In this document: in pieces, positions 44,502-52,787 of the stretch | How positions within the stretch are numbered: the first letter of the stretch is position 1 | Layout: each line of letters begins with the position of its first letter | NCBI GenBank assembly: GCA_963782465.1 | Contig: CAWAJR010000001.1 | Location: 620,001 to 684,000 of the forward strand | From: JAODBJ01 sp963782465 | GTDB taxonomy: Bacteria; Actinomycetota; Acidimicrobiia; IMCC26256; PALSA-610 | Reading direction: 5' to 3' | DNA: 64,000 nt | Notes under the pieces: model-generated | Told to the model about the DNA's origin: nothing | The model's input: the letters and a program-made list of their open reading frames with translations, nothing else | Database searches by the model: none | Made by a program: the position numbers and the translations under genes

Positions 44502-45794
44502 ATGAGCGCGATCGACGAGGTCATCGGGCGCGAGATCCTCGACTCGCGGGGGAACCCGACCGTCGAAGTCGACATCGAACTGGCCACCGGCGCCGTCGGG
44601 CGCGCCGCGGTGCCGAGCGGTGCGAGTACCGGCGCGCACGAGGCCCACGAACTGCGCGACGGCGGCGAGCGTTACGGCGGCAAGGGTGTCGAGCGGGCGG
44701 TCGCCAACGTCAACGACGAACTGCGCGACGCGATCGTCGGTCTCGACGCCGCCGACCAGCGCGAACTCGATGCCGTCATGTGCGCGCTCGACGGCACGCC
44801 CACCAAGTCGCGGCTCGGGGCGAACGCGATCCTCGGGATCTCGCTCGCCTCCGCGAAGGCGATGGCCGACGAGACCGGCCTCCCGCTGTACCGCTATGTC
44901 GGCGGCGCCAATGCCCACGTCGTACCGGTACCGATGTGCAACGTGCTCAACGGAGGCGTGCACGCCGACAGCAACGTCGACCTCCAGGAGTTCATGCTCG
45001 TACCGCTCGGCGCGGTGAGCTTCCGCGAAGCGTTGCGCTGGACCGCCGAGACGTACCACGCGCTGAAAGGGCTGCTCCACGACCGGGGGCTCGCCACCGC
45101 GCTCGGCGACGAGGGCGGGTTCGCCCCCAACCTCTCTTCGAACGAGGACGCGCTGCGCCTGCTCGTCGAGGCGATCGAACGCGCCGGCTACAAGCCCGGT
45201 GAGGAACTCGCGATCGCGCTCGACCCGGCCGCGTCGGAATTCTTCGAAGACGGCGCCTACGTGCTGAAGGGCGAAGGCAAGACGTACACGCCCGAGGAGT
45301 TCGCGCGGTACTTCGCCGGCCTCGTCGACCGGTACCCGATCGTGTCGATCGAAGACGGCATGGCCGAAGACGACTGGGACGGTTGGCGCGCGATGACCGA
45401 ACTGCTCGGTGATCGCATCCAGCTCGTCGGTGACGACATCTTCGTCACCAACAGCGAACGGCTGCAGCGGGGGATCTCGTCGGGCGTCGCCAACTCGATC
45501 CTCATCAAGGTCAACCAGATCGGCACGCTCACCGAGACGCTCGACACGGTCGCGCTCGGCGCCCGGCACGCGTACACGTCGGTGATCTCGCACCGCAGCG
45601 GTGAGACGGAAGACGCGACGATCGCGGATCTCGCCGTCGCGATCAACTGCGGGCAGATCAAGACCGGCGCGCCGGCCCGCAGCGACCGCGTCGCGAAGTA
45701 CAACCAGCTGCTGCGCATCGAAGAGGAACTCGGTGAAGCTGCCGCGTACCTCGGTGTCGACGCGTTCGCCGGTCGATTCGGACGTGAGGGCTGA
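44502..45794 (+). CDS. eno: Enolase
   Basis: 430 residues with CAGGAG before ATG. It interconverts 2-phosphoglycerate and phosphoenolpyruvate in glycolysis. Family marks are REILDSRGNPTVEVDI, GASTGAHEAHELRDG, the general acid-base region GDEGGFAPNL, metal ligand segments SIEDGMAEDDWDGW and GDDIFVTN, and KVNQIGTLTETLDT with the catalytic Lys. GTG of ftsB follows two bases after its stop. Confidence 0.96.
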   Translation: MSAIDEVIGREILDSRGNPTVEVDIELATGAVGRAAVPSGASTGAHEAHELRDGGERYGGKGVERAVANVNDELRDAIVGLDAADQRELDAVMCALDGTPTKSRLGANAILGISLASAKAMADETGLPLYRYVGGANAHVVPVPMCNVLNGGVHADSNVDLQEFMLVPLGAVSFREALRWTAETYHALKGLLHDRGLATALGDEGGFAPNLSSNEDALRLLVEAIERAGYKPGEELAIALDPAASEFFEDGAYVLKGEGKTYTPEEFARYFAGLVDRYPIVSIEDGMAEDDWDGWRAMTELLGDRIQLVGDDIFVTNSERLQRGISSGVANSILIKVNQIGTLTETLDTVALGARHAYTSVISHRSGETEDATIADLAVAINCGQIKTGAPARSDRVAKYNQLLRIEEELGEAAAYLGVDAFAGRFGREG

Positions 45795-45796
45795 GC

Positions 45797-46126
45797 GTGC
45801 GGATCCTCAAGGGACCGGCCCGGTTCGCGATCGCGGCGCTCGCACTCATCGCGATCCTGTTCCTGTTCGTGTTCCCGACCCGTTCCTACCTCGCGCAACG
45901 TCACCAGATCTCGGCCGCGCAAACCGACCTCGACGTTTTGCGCGCGCAGAACGCGAAACTCGAACGCCAGGCGGCCCGTCTCAACACCGACGCCGAAGTC
46001 GAACGGATCGCGCGCCACGAGTACCACTACGTGAAGCCGGGAGAGCGGGCCTTTGCCGTCGTCGGCACACCGCCGACGACCGCGGCGCCGAGCGCGGGCT
46101 CGACCTCGCCTCCGTCTGCACCCTGA
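45797..46126 (+). CDS. FtsB/DivIC-like septum formation initiator
   Basis: 109 residues from GTG. One membrane helix (FAIAALALIAILFLFVFPT, about residues 10-29) is followed by a coiled coil (ISAAQTDLDVLRAQNAKLERQAARL) and the DivIC motif DAEVERIARHEYHYVKPGE. The C-terminal Thr/Pro/Ala tail is disordered. It should act in the cell-division complex with FtsL and FtsQ. Position right after eno is the conserved actinobacterial one. Confidence 0.88.
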   Translation: MRILKGPARFAIAALALIAILFLFVFPTRSYLAQRHQISAAQTDLDVLRAQNAKLERQAARLNTDAEVERIARHEYHYVKPGERAFAVVGTPPTTAAPSAGSTSPPSAP

Positions 46127-46148
46127 ACGGGTTCGTACACTGGCGGCC

Positions 46149-46610
46149 GTGCCTGCGACCGCCGCCGACATGCTCGCGCTCACCGAACTGCTGGGACGGC
46201 CGCCGCGCGGCGCGTTCGACGTCGTGGTACGCGGCGGCGACGGTGAGCCGCTCGTCATCCGCAACGCCCCGCTGCTCGACGACGGCACACCGATGCCGAC
46301 CCGGTACTGGCTCGTCGGCCGCGCGTGCACGCTCCACGTTGCCCGGCTCGAGTCGCGCGGCGGCGTTCGCGCGGCGGAGGCGGCTGTCGACCCCGACGCG
46401 CTGCAACGCGCGCACGACGAGTACGCCCACGAACGCGACCGGGCCATCCCGCCCGGGCACGCCGGCCCCCGTCCGTTCGGCGGTGTGGGCGGGACGCGGC
46501 GCGGCGTGAAATGCCTGCACGCGCACTACGCGTACTTCCTCGCGGGCGGCGACGACCCGGTCGGCCGGTGGGTGTCGGAGCAGTTGGCGATCGCGGGGGA
46601 AGGCGAATGA
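46149..46610 (+). CDS. DUF501 family protein
   Basis: 153 residues from GTG at 46149; an ATG at 46170 is possible. DUF501 signatures are LLGRPPRGAFDVVVR, PTRYWLVG and VGGTRRGVKCLHAHYAYFLAGGDDPVGRWV. Function is unknown, but this gene lies between ftsB and ppx across actinobacteria. Its stop overlaps the ppx ATG. Confidence 0.87.
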   Translation: MPATAADMLALTELLGRPPRGAFDVVVRGGDGEPLVIRNAPLLDDGTPMPTRYWLVGRACTLHVARLESRGGVRAAEAAVDPDALQRAHDEYAHERDRAIPPGHAGPRPFGGVGGTRRGVKCLHAHYAYFLAGGDDPVGRWVSEQLAIAGEGE

Positions 46611-47551
46611 CCCGCGTCGCGAGTGTCGACATCGGGACCAACTCGGTGCGCCTCCTCGTCGCCGACCTCGACGGCGGTGACGCGCCCCGCGACCTCGAGC
46701 TGCGAACCGTCGAACGGTTGATGCGTATCACCCGGCTCGGCCAGGGGGTCGACGCTTCCCGCACCCTTCATCCCGATGCGATCGCGCGCACCACCGGCGT
46801 GTTGCGCGAGTACGGCGAGGTGATCCGGGCGCTGGGCGCGGAGCGGGTGCGGGCGACGGCAACGAGCGCGGCGCGCGACGCATTGAACCGCGACGAGTTC
46901 TTCGACGCGGCCGAAGCGGCGCTCGGGCACCGGCCCGAAGTGATCACCGGCGAGGAGGAGGCGGCGCTGTCGTTCCTCGGCGCGACCGCCGAACTGCGCG
47001 ATGGCGCGCCGTACCTCGTGGTCGACATCGGGGGTGGCTCCACCGAGTTCGTCGCCGGTACCGACAAGCCCGAAGGGGCGATATCGCTCGACATCGGCTG
47101 CGTCCGTCTCACCGAGCAGTTCCTGCACGCCGACCCCCCGGCGCCCGAGGAGCTGAGCCAGGCGGTGTCGATCGTGCGCGACCACCTCGCCGACGTGGAT
47201 CGCGAGGTGCGGGGGGCCGCGTCGGCGCGCACCTTGCTCGGCCTGGCCGGCACCGTGAGCACGATGGCGGCGGTGGAACTCGGCCTCGCCGAGTACTCCC
47301 GCGACGCGATCCACCACTTCCGGCTCACGCGCGAGGCGGCCGAAGACGTGTTCCGCACACTGGCGACCGAACCCGCCGCGCAACGGAAGCACAATCCGGG
47401 CCTCGAACCGGAACGGGTCGACGTGATCGTGGGCGGCGCGCTGATCGTCGTGTCGATCATGCGCCACTGGGCGTTCGACGAGATGCTGGTGTCGGAATCC
47501 GACATTCTCGACGGTCTCGCCCGAACCACGTGCGTCGGTGGCCCGGAATAG
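46607..47551 (+). CDS. ppx: Exopolyphosphatase / pppGpp phosphohydrolase family (Ppx/GppA)
   Basis: 314 residues. The ASKHA fold shows phosphate loops VDIGTNSVRLLV (7-18) and VVDIGGGSTEFVAG, and catalytic Glu region RATATSAARDALN plus EEEAALSFLGA. It degrades polyphosphate or pppGpp; Ppx1-like short forms are common in actinobacteria. The last eight residues TTCVGGPE and the stop TAG are encoded by the left arm and loop of a REP-like palindrome (47528-47572), so the natural C-terminus may have been replaced by the repeat. Confidence 0.9.
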   Translation: MTRVASVDIGTNSVRLLVADLDGGDAPRDLELRTVERLMRITRLGQGVDASRTLHPDAIARTTGVLREYGEVIRALGAERVRATATSAARDALNRDEFFDAAEAALGHRPEVITGEEEAALSFLGATAELRDGAPYLVVDIGGGSTEFVAGTDKPEGAISLDIGCVRLTEQFLHADPPAPEELSQAVSIVRDHLADVDREVRGAASARTLLGLAGTVSTMAAVELGLAEYSRDAIHHFRLTREAAEDVFRTLATEPAAQRKHNPGLEPERVDVIVGGALIVVSIMRHWAFDEMLVSESDILDGLARTTCVGGPE

Positions 47552-47572
47552 TTCCGGGCCACCGACGCACGT
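47528..47572. repeat. REP-like palindrome, copy D (different core)
   Basis: Two perfect 21-base arms (47528-47548 and 47552-47572) around a TAG loop that is the ppx stop codon. The ends ACGTGCGTCG and CGACGCACGT are identical to copy A and the arm length and 3-base loop are the same, but the inner 11 bases (GTGGCCCGGAA) differ. As RNA it would be a strong hairpin after ppx. Confidence 0.78.
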
Positions 47573-47607
47573 CCTTCACTGCGCGGTGGGGGTGCCGAGA
47601 AGAGCAC

Positions 47608-47997
47608 GTGGACCTGGTGCACTTCACCCGGGCGCTGCGAGCGCTGAGCGCCGACGACATCGTCGTGATCGCCGCCGATCTCGCCGACCTCATCGCGTCG
47701 CCCGCGGAGGAAGTGTTCGCGACCAGAGCGTCGATCACGATCGCGCAGTCGTTGCGGCGGGCGCATCGCGAACCGCAGGCCGGGCTCGCCGAGTACTCCG
47801 TTGCCGAAGCGGTGCGCAACGCGGCGCAAGACGCCGGCGTCGCGCTCCCGAACGACAAGGTGACCCGGGTCGGGCGCAACGCGGCGATGCTGGCGCGCGG
47901 GATGGTTGCCGGCGCACCGGTCGCGCGTGAGGTCGACTTCTTCGCTCGCGGCTTCCGGCACATGGCCGGCGTGGTCGGCGTGGCCGTCACGGCCTGA
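47608..47997 (+). CDS. Unknown protein, possibly regulatory
   Basis: 129 residues from GTG at 47608; upstream codons of this frame are the antisense arm of the repeat. The sequence VDLVHFTRALRALSADDIVVIAADLADLIASPAEEVFATRASITIAQSL has alternating helices and no cysteines or membrane segment. I recognise no family. The coding bias agrees with the neighbours. It lies after ppx, from which a strong hairpin separates it. Confidence 0.6.
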   Translation: MDLVHFTRALRALSADDIVVIAADLADLIASPAEEVFATRASITIAQSLRRAHREPQAGLAEYSVAEAVRNAAQDAGVALPNDKVTRVGRNAAMLARGMVAGAPVAREVDFFARGFRHMAGVVGVAVTA

Positions 47998-48021
47998 TCG
48001 TGGCCTGGTCACGGCCTGATC
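47986..48021 (+). repeat. Short tandem direct repeat
   Basis: GTCACGGCCTGATC occurs at 47986-47999 and 48008-48021, a 22-base period, with a further partial GTGGCCTGGTC between. It spans the stop codon of the preceding gene. Probably slippage. Confidence 0.6.
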
Positions 48022-48048
48022 AAGGCGGGCGTCGGTAGCATCCGGCGC

Positions 48049-49152
48049 GTGGCGCACGCTGATCGTCTCCTGCTCGGGCCGGGCCCGTCGAACCCCTACC
48101 CGGAAGTGATCGAGGCGTTCGCCCGCCCCGTGCTCGGGCACCTCGATCCCGACTTCCTCGCGGTGCTCGACGACATCGCCGACCAGTTACGAGCGGTGTT
48201 CCGCACGAAGAACGCGTTGACGTTGCCGGTCAGCGGCACCGGTTCCGCCGGTATGGAGGCGTGTTTCGTCAACCTGCTGGAGCCGGGCGACACCGCGATC
48301 GTCGGCGTGAACGGCGTCTTCGGCGAGCGCATGTGCGAAGTCGCGCGGCGCTGCGGCGCGGACGTCGTGCGCGTCGAGGCCGAATGGGGCCGCGCGATCG
48401 ACCCGCAACGTCTCCTCGACGCGCAGCGCGCCGCACCGCACGCGCGCCTCCTCGCGGTCGTGCATGCCGAGACGTCGACGGGCGTCGAGAACGAGATCGC
48501 CCCCCTCGCGGCGATCGCCGGCACCGACACGCTCTTGCTGGTCGACACGGTCACGTCGCTCGGCGGCATCCCGGTCGATGTCGACGGTTGGCGCGCCGAC
48601 GCGGTGTACTCCGGGACGCAGAAGTGCCTCGGCGTACCACCCGGCCTGTCGCCGGTCACGTTCTCGGCTCGAGCCGTCGACCGGGTGAAGTCGCGCTCCA
48701 CACCCGCGCAGTCGTGGTACCTCGACCTCGCGCTCATCGCCGACTACGTGGGCAGCGCCCGCCGTTACCATCACACCGCGCCGATCTCGATGCTCTACGC
48801 GTTGCACGCGGGCCTCGGGGTGTTGCTCGACGAAGGGCTGGAAGCGTCGTGGGAGCGGCACCGGCGCGCCGGCACGTTGCTGCAACAGTCGTTGCCCGAG
48901 TTCGGCTTCCGCCCCTTCGCGCAAGAGCGACCCTTGCCGCAGCTCACGTCGGTGTGGCTCCCCGAAGGCGCCGACGACGCGAAGCTCCGTGCCGAACTGC
49001 GCGACCGGTTCGACATCGAGGTCGGCGGTGGCCTCGGCGCCCTCGCCGGCAAGGGCTGGCGCATCGGCCTCATGGGCCACGCGGCCCGCGAACGCTCCGT
49101 CGTCACCCTCCTCGCCGCCCTACAGGCGTCGATAGCTATCGCTATTCGATAG
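48049..49152 (+). CDS. PLP-dependent aminotransferase, class V (serine-pyruvate/alanine-glyoxylate type)
   Basis: 367 residues from GTG. LLLGPGPSNPYPEV at the N-terminus, SGTGSAGMEACFVNLLEPGD as the PLP phosphate region, DTVTSLGGIPVDVDGW with the PLP Asp, and the Schiff-base Lys in YSGTQKCLGVPPG are diagnostic. It transfers amino groups between alanine or serine and glyoxylate or pyruvate. The last codons (ASIAIAIR) lie in a REP-like palindrome shared with the end of orn. Confidence 0.88.
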   Translation: MAHADRLLLGPGPSNPYPEVIEAFARPVLGHLDPDFLAVLDDIADQLRAVFRTKNALTLPVSGTGSAGMEACFVNLLEPGDTAIVGVNGVFGERMCEVARRCGADVVRVEAEWGRAIDPQRLLDAQRAAPHARLLAVVHAETSTGVENEIAPLAAIAGTDTLLLVDTVTSLGGIPVDVDGWRADAVYSGTQKCLGVPPGLSPVTFSARAVDRVKSRSTPAQSWYLDLALIADYVGSARRYHHTAPISMLYALHAGLGVLLDEGLEASWERHRRAGTLLQQSLPEFGFRPFAQERPLPQLTSVWLPEGADDAKLRAELRDRFDIEVGGGLGALAGKGWRIGLMGHAARERSVVTLLAALQASIAIAIR

Positions 49153-49166
49153 CTATCGACGCACGT
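49123..49166. repeat. REP-like palindrome, copy B
   Basis: Two perfect 16-base arms (49126-49141, 49147-49162) around CTATT, with the GATAGCTATC core. One outer end is ACAGGCGTCG, the other CGACGCACGT. It sits between convergent genes and encodes the C-terminal tails of both. Confidence 0.78.
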
Positions 49167-49717
49167 GGGACGAACATGGCGTCGCGGTAGTAGCGCATCT
49201 CTTCGATCGACTCGAGGATGTCTTCGAGGGCTCGGTGGGTCTCGCTCTTCCCCGGTCGCTGCTTGTAGATCGCCGGGTACCACCGCCGGCACAACTCCTT
49301 GATCGACGAGACGTCGATGCTGCGGTAGTGGAGGTAGTGGTCGAGGTCGGGAAGGTAGTGATCGAGGAAACGCCGGTCGACGCCGATGCTGTTGCCGCAC
49401 ACGGGTGCGCTGCGTTCGACCGGTATGTGCGAACGGACGTAGTCGAGCGCGGCGGCGCCCGCGGTCGCGAGGTCCGTCGTCGATTCCTCCATCGCGACGA
49501 GCAGCCCCGATTTCGTGTGCATGGCCCGCACGAAGTCGTCCATTTGGTCGAGCGCACCCGGTTCGGGGTGGACGACGATGTCGATACCGTCGTCGACGGT
49601 CGCCAGCTGCGAGTCGGTGACGATGCACGCGATCTCGACGATGACGTGCCGTTCGACCTCCAGGCCCGTCATCTCGAGGTCGATCCACACCAGCCGGTCT
49701 TCGGCGTTCGTCGTCAC
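49142..49717 (-). CDS. orn: Oligoribonuclease
   Basis: 191 residues from GTG at 49717; an upstream frame extension is not family-like. DEDD exonuclease motifs are WIDLEMTGLE, CGNSIGVDRRFLDHYLP and HRALEDILESIEEMRYYRD. It degrades 2-5 nt RNAs, including pGpG from c-di-GMP turnover, which is of interest given the GGDEF/HD-type proteins in this window. Its normal C-terminus ends near YYRDAMF; the final PRASIAIE comes from the palindrome. Confidence 0.93.
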   Translation of the reverse strand: MTTNAEDRLVWIDLEMTGLEVERHVIVEIACIVTDSQLATVDDGIDIVVHPEPGALDQMDDFVRAMHTKSGLLVAMEESTTDLATAGAAALDYVRSHIPVERSAPVCGNSIGVDRRFLDHYLPDLDHYLHYRSIDVSSIKELCRRWYPAIYKQRPGKSETHRALEDILESIEEMRYYRDAMFVPRASIAIE

Positions 49718-49778
49718 AGCCGGGCACGCTACCGAAGCGCTGAACCGGGCCCGTGGGAGCGGCCTAGTGTTCGCTCTG

Positions 49779-51722
49779 ATGCCGGCTACCGACGTCGTAT
49801 GGCGCCCCGACGGGTCGCTCCTCACCGAGAGCAACCTGGCCCGGTTCATGGCCGCGGTGGGGGTCGAATCGTTCCCGGCGCTCGTCGCCCGCTCGATCGA
49901 CGACCCGGAGTGGTTCTGGGATGCGGTCGTGCACTTCCTCGACCTCCGCTTCGCGACGCCCTACGACCGTGTGCTCGACACGTCCGACGGCGTTCCGTGG
50001 GCGAAATGGTTCGTCGGTGGCCGCTGCAACCTTGCCGCGACGTGCCTCGATCGGTGGGCCGACGACCCCGAGACCCGGGATGCGACCGCGGTCGTTTGGG
50101 AGGGCGAAGCGGGCGACGTCCGCGAATGCACCTGGGCGCAGTTGCAGGCGATGACCGATGGGCTCGCAGCCGGGCTGGCCGCGCGCGGTATCGGCGAGGG
50201 TGACGCCGTCGGCTTGTTCCTGCCGATGCTCCCGGAAACGGTCGCGGCGTTGTTCGCGGTCGCGAAGCTCGGGGCGATCTTCCTGCCGATCTTCTCGGGC
50301 TACGCGGCCGACGCAGTCGCGATCCGGCTTGCCGATGCCGGTGCCGTCGCGCTGATCACCGCCGACGGGTTCACGCGCCGCGGGCGCGTCGTCCCGATGA
50401 AGGAAACCGCCGACGCGGCCGTCGAGCAGGCACCGACCGTGCACACCATGGTGGTGGTCCCGCGGCTCGGGCTCGACGTCGCGATGACCGAAGGTCGCGA
50501 CCTCACGTTCGCGCAGTGTTGTGAGGGGCACGACGGCAAGTTCGCGGCGCGGGCCGTCGACGCGGAACACCCGCTGTTCGTCGCGTACACGAGCGGTACG
50601 ACCGGTAAACCGAAGGGTGCGGTGCACGTGCACGGCGGCTTCCTCGCCAAGATCGCGGAGGAAGTCGCGTTCCAGATGGACCTGCGCCGCGGCGAGCGAT
50701 TGTTCTGGCTCACCGACATCGGTTGGATCATGGGACCGTGGGAGATCGTCGGCACCCTCGCCGCCGGCGGCACGCTCCTGCTGTACGACGGTGCTCCCGA
50801 CTTTCCCGGCCCGGACCGGTTGTGGGCCTTCGTCGAACGCCATCACGTCAACGTGCTCGGTGTCTCACCGACGCTCATCCGCGCGTTGATGGCCCACGGC
50901 GACGCGCCGGTCGAGGCGCACGACCTGTCGTCGCTGCGTGTGCTCGCGTCGACCGGTGAACCGTGGAACGAAGACCCGTGGCGCTGGTATTTCGAGCACG
51001 TCGGCGGGAAGCGTTGCCCGGTGATCAACATCTCGGGCGGCACCGAAGTCGGCGCGTGCTTCCTGTCGCCGCACGTGTTGCAGCCGCTGTCGCCGTGTTC
51101 GCTGGGCGGCCCCGCGCTCGGCATGGCGGTCGACGTTTTCGACGACGACGGCAAGCCGTTGCGCGGCGCGGTCGGGGAGCTGGTCTGCACGAAACCGTGG
51201 CCGGGCATGACCCGCGGTTTGTGGCACGACCCGCAGCGTTACCTCGACACCTACTGGTCGCGCTGGCCGGGGGTGTGGTGGCACGGCGACTTCGCGAGTA
51301 TCAGCGCCGACGGCCAGTGGTTCCTGCACGGCCGTTCCGACGACACGATCAAGGTCGCGGGGAAACGGCTCGGCCCGGCCGAAGTCGAGTCGGCGCTCGT
51401 GTCGCACCCCGCAGTCGTCGAAGCAGCCGCGGTCGGCGTGCCCGACGCGCTGAAGGGCGAGGTGGTGTGGGGTTTCGTCGTGGTCGCACCCGGCGTCGAG
51501 CCGGGCGACGCGCTGCGCGGCGAACTCACCCAACTGGTCGCCGATCGGCTCGGTTCGTCGTTCAAACCGGCCGCCATACGATTCACGATGGCGTTACCGA
51601 AAACCCGCAGCGCGAAAGTGTTGCGGCGCGCGATCCGCGCGGTTGTCACCGGCGACGCGCCGGGGGACTTGTCCGGCATGGAAGACCCGAATGCACTCGA
51701 TGCGATCGCGACGGCAAGCTGA
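49779..51722 (+). CDS. Acyl-CoA synthetase (acetyl/acetoacetyl-CoA synthetase-like, AMP-forming)
   Basis: 647 residues, the length of the acetyl/propionyl/acetoacetyl-CoA synthetases. An N-terminal cap domain includes WAKWFVGGRCNLAATCLDRW, like the ACS N-terminal FWDxFPGGxxN region. The ATP loop is YTSGTTGKPKGAV (from residue 270); other motifs are FWLTDIGWIMGP, STGEPWNEDPW, WHGDFASISADGQWFLHGRSDDTIKVAGKRLGPAEVE and a C-terminal Lys in KTRSAKVLRR. The substrate is a short carboxylate. ATG at 49779 is used; GTG at 49767 is possible. Its 3' end overlaps the GNAT start. Confidence 0.88.
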   Translation: MPATDVVWRPDGSLLTESNLARFMAAVGVESFPALVARSIDDPEWFWDAVVHFLDLRFATPYDRVLDTSDGVPWAKWFVGGRCNLAATCLDRWADDPETRDATAVVWEGEAGDVRECTWAQLQAMTDGLAAGLAARGIGEGDAVGLFLPMLPETVAALFAVAKLGAIFLPIFSGYAADAVAIRLADAGAVALITADGFTRRGRVVPMKETADAAVEQAPTVHTMVVVPRLGLDVAMTEGRDLTFAQCCEGHDGKFAARAVDAEHPLFVAYTSGTTGKPKGAVHVHGGFLAKIAEEVAFQMDLRRGERLFWLTDIGWIMGPWEIVGTLAAGGTLLLYDGAPDFPGPDRLWAFVERHHVNVLGVSPTLIRALMAHGDAPVEAHDLSSLRVLASTGEPWNEDPWRWYFEHVGGKRCPVINISGGTEVGACFLSPHVLQPLSPCSLGGPALGMAVDVFDDDGKPLRGAVGELVCTKPWPGMTRGLWHDPQRYLDTYWSRWPGVWWHGDFASISADGQWFLHGRSDDTIKVAGKRLGPAEVESALVSHPAVVEAAAVGVPDALKGEVVWGFVVVAPGVEPGDALRGELTQLVADRLGSSFKPAAIRFTMALPKTRSAKVLRRAIRAVVTGDAPGDLSGMEDPNALDAIATAS

Positions 51723-52323
51723 CCCGCACGTTCTGATCGGCGCGCGCGTCCTCCTGCGACCTCTGAAGGTCGACGATTGGGACGCGTGGCGTGACGTGCG
51801 CGTCCGCTGCCGGCAGTGGCTCGAACAATGGGAGCCGCGGGCCGAACCCGGCGCGTCCGACCCGGTTGCCGATCGGGAGGCGTTCCGTGCCCGTTGCGGG
51901 GCGTGGGAGCGGCAGCGGCATTTCGACGCGGCCTACGGCTTCGGGCTGTTCCTCGCGAACGGTCGCTTCGCGGGGGAGGTGAGCCTGGGCAGCTTGCACC
52001 GTGGCCCGTTCCAGATGGGCTACGTCGGCTACTGGGTCGACCAGGAACTCGCGGGCCACGGGTACGTACCCGAGGGTGTCGTCCTGTTGATGCGGTACTC
52101 GTTCGACGCCCTCGACCTGCACCGTCTGGAAGCGGCGATCGTGCCCCGTAACCTGCCGAGCCGCCGCGTCGCCGAGAAGCTCGGCTTGCGCGACGAAGGC
52201 ACTGCGGTGCGGTTCCTGCAGATCCAAGGTGTCTACGAGGACCATGTCCGCTACGCGATCACCGCGGAGGAATGGCGGCAGCGCCGGGCCGAGCTCACGG
52301 CGCGCTTCCTCACTGCGCCGTGA
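51691..52323 (+). CDS. GNAT N-acetyltransferase (RimJ/RimL-like)
   Basis: 210 residues, starting inside the 3' end of the synthetase gene (ATG 51691, or 51700). It opens LIGARVLLRPLKVDDWDAW and contains GYWVDQELAGHGYVPEGVVLLMRYSFDALDLHRLEAAIVPRNLPSRRVAEKLG, the acetyl-CoA loop and C-terminal motif of ribosomal-protein N-acetyltransferase-like proteins (RimJ type). The target is unknown. It converges on the DUF385 gene with a 14-base overlap. Confidence 0.85.
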   Translation: MHSMRSRRQADPHVLIGARVLLRPLKVDDWDAWRDVRVRCRQWLEQWEPRAEPGASDPVADREAFRARCGAWERQRHFDAAYGFGLFLANGRFAGEVSLGSLHRGPFQMGYVGYWVDQELAGHGYVPEGVVLLMRYSFDALDLHRLEAAIVPRNLPSRRVAEKLGLRDEGTAVRFLQIQGVYEDHVRYAITAEEWRQRRAELTARFLTAP

Positions 52324-52747
52324 CGGGCTCCAGCATCACGAGCGGGATCTCGCGCGTCGTCTTCGTCTGGTAAGCGGCGTAGTTCTTGTACGCCGAGGTG
52401 ATCTGGGGCCAGAGCCGAGCGCGGTCTTCGGGCGACACGATGCGGGCGGTCATCCGCTGCTTGGCCTTGCCTCCGACGACAACTTCGACGTCGGGGTTGT
52501 CGCGCAGGTTGAGGAACCACGCCGGATGCTGATCGTCGCCACCGCGAGAAGCGACCACGACGTACGCGTCGCCTTCCTGCACCGGCGATGTCAGCATCAC
52601 CGATCGCGGTTGACCGCTCTTTCGACCGGTGGTGGTGAGTTCGAGGACGGGCATGTGCGCGGCGTTCCAGCCGATCCGCCCGCCACTCGCCTTGAGCAGC
52701 CCGCGATGAAGCGTGTTCATCGTCTTCAGTACGAAGTCGCTCGGCAT
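52310..52747 (-). CDS. DUF385/Ddn-type F420(H2)- or nitroreductase-like protein
   Basis: 145 residues. ELTTTGRKSGQPRSVMLTSPVQEGDAYVVVASRGGDDQHPAWFLNLRDNPDVEV is the DUF385 signature of deazaflavin-dependent nitroreductase (Ddn) relatives, split beta-barrel proteins common in actinobacteria that use F420. The reaction is unknown. It ends within the overlap with the GNAT gene. Confidence 0.85.
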   Translation of the reverse strand: MPSDFVLKTMNTLHRGLLKASGGRIGWNAAHMPVLELTTTGRKSGQPRSVMLTSPVQEGDAYVVVASRGGDDQHPAWFLNLRDNPDVEVVVGGKAKQRMTARIVSPEDRARLWPQITSAYKNYAAYQTKTTREIPLVMLEPVTAQ

Positions 52748-52787
52748 CCGGTGAAGCTAGCGGTTCAACCGCAACCGGATGGACGGT

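Noticed and set aside
43584..45593. 669-codon open frame antisense to mazG and eno
   Set aside because: Shadow of two clear genes in a GC-biased frame.
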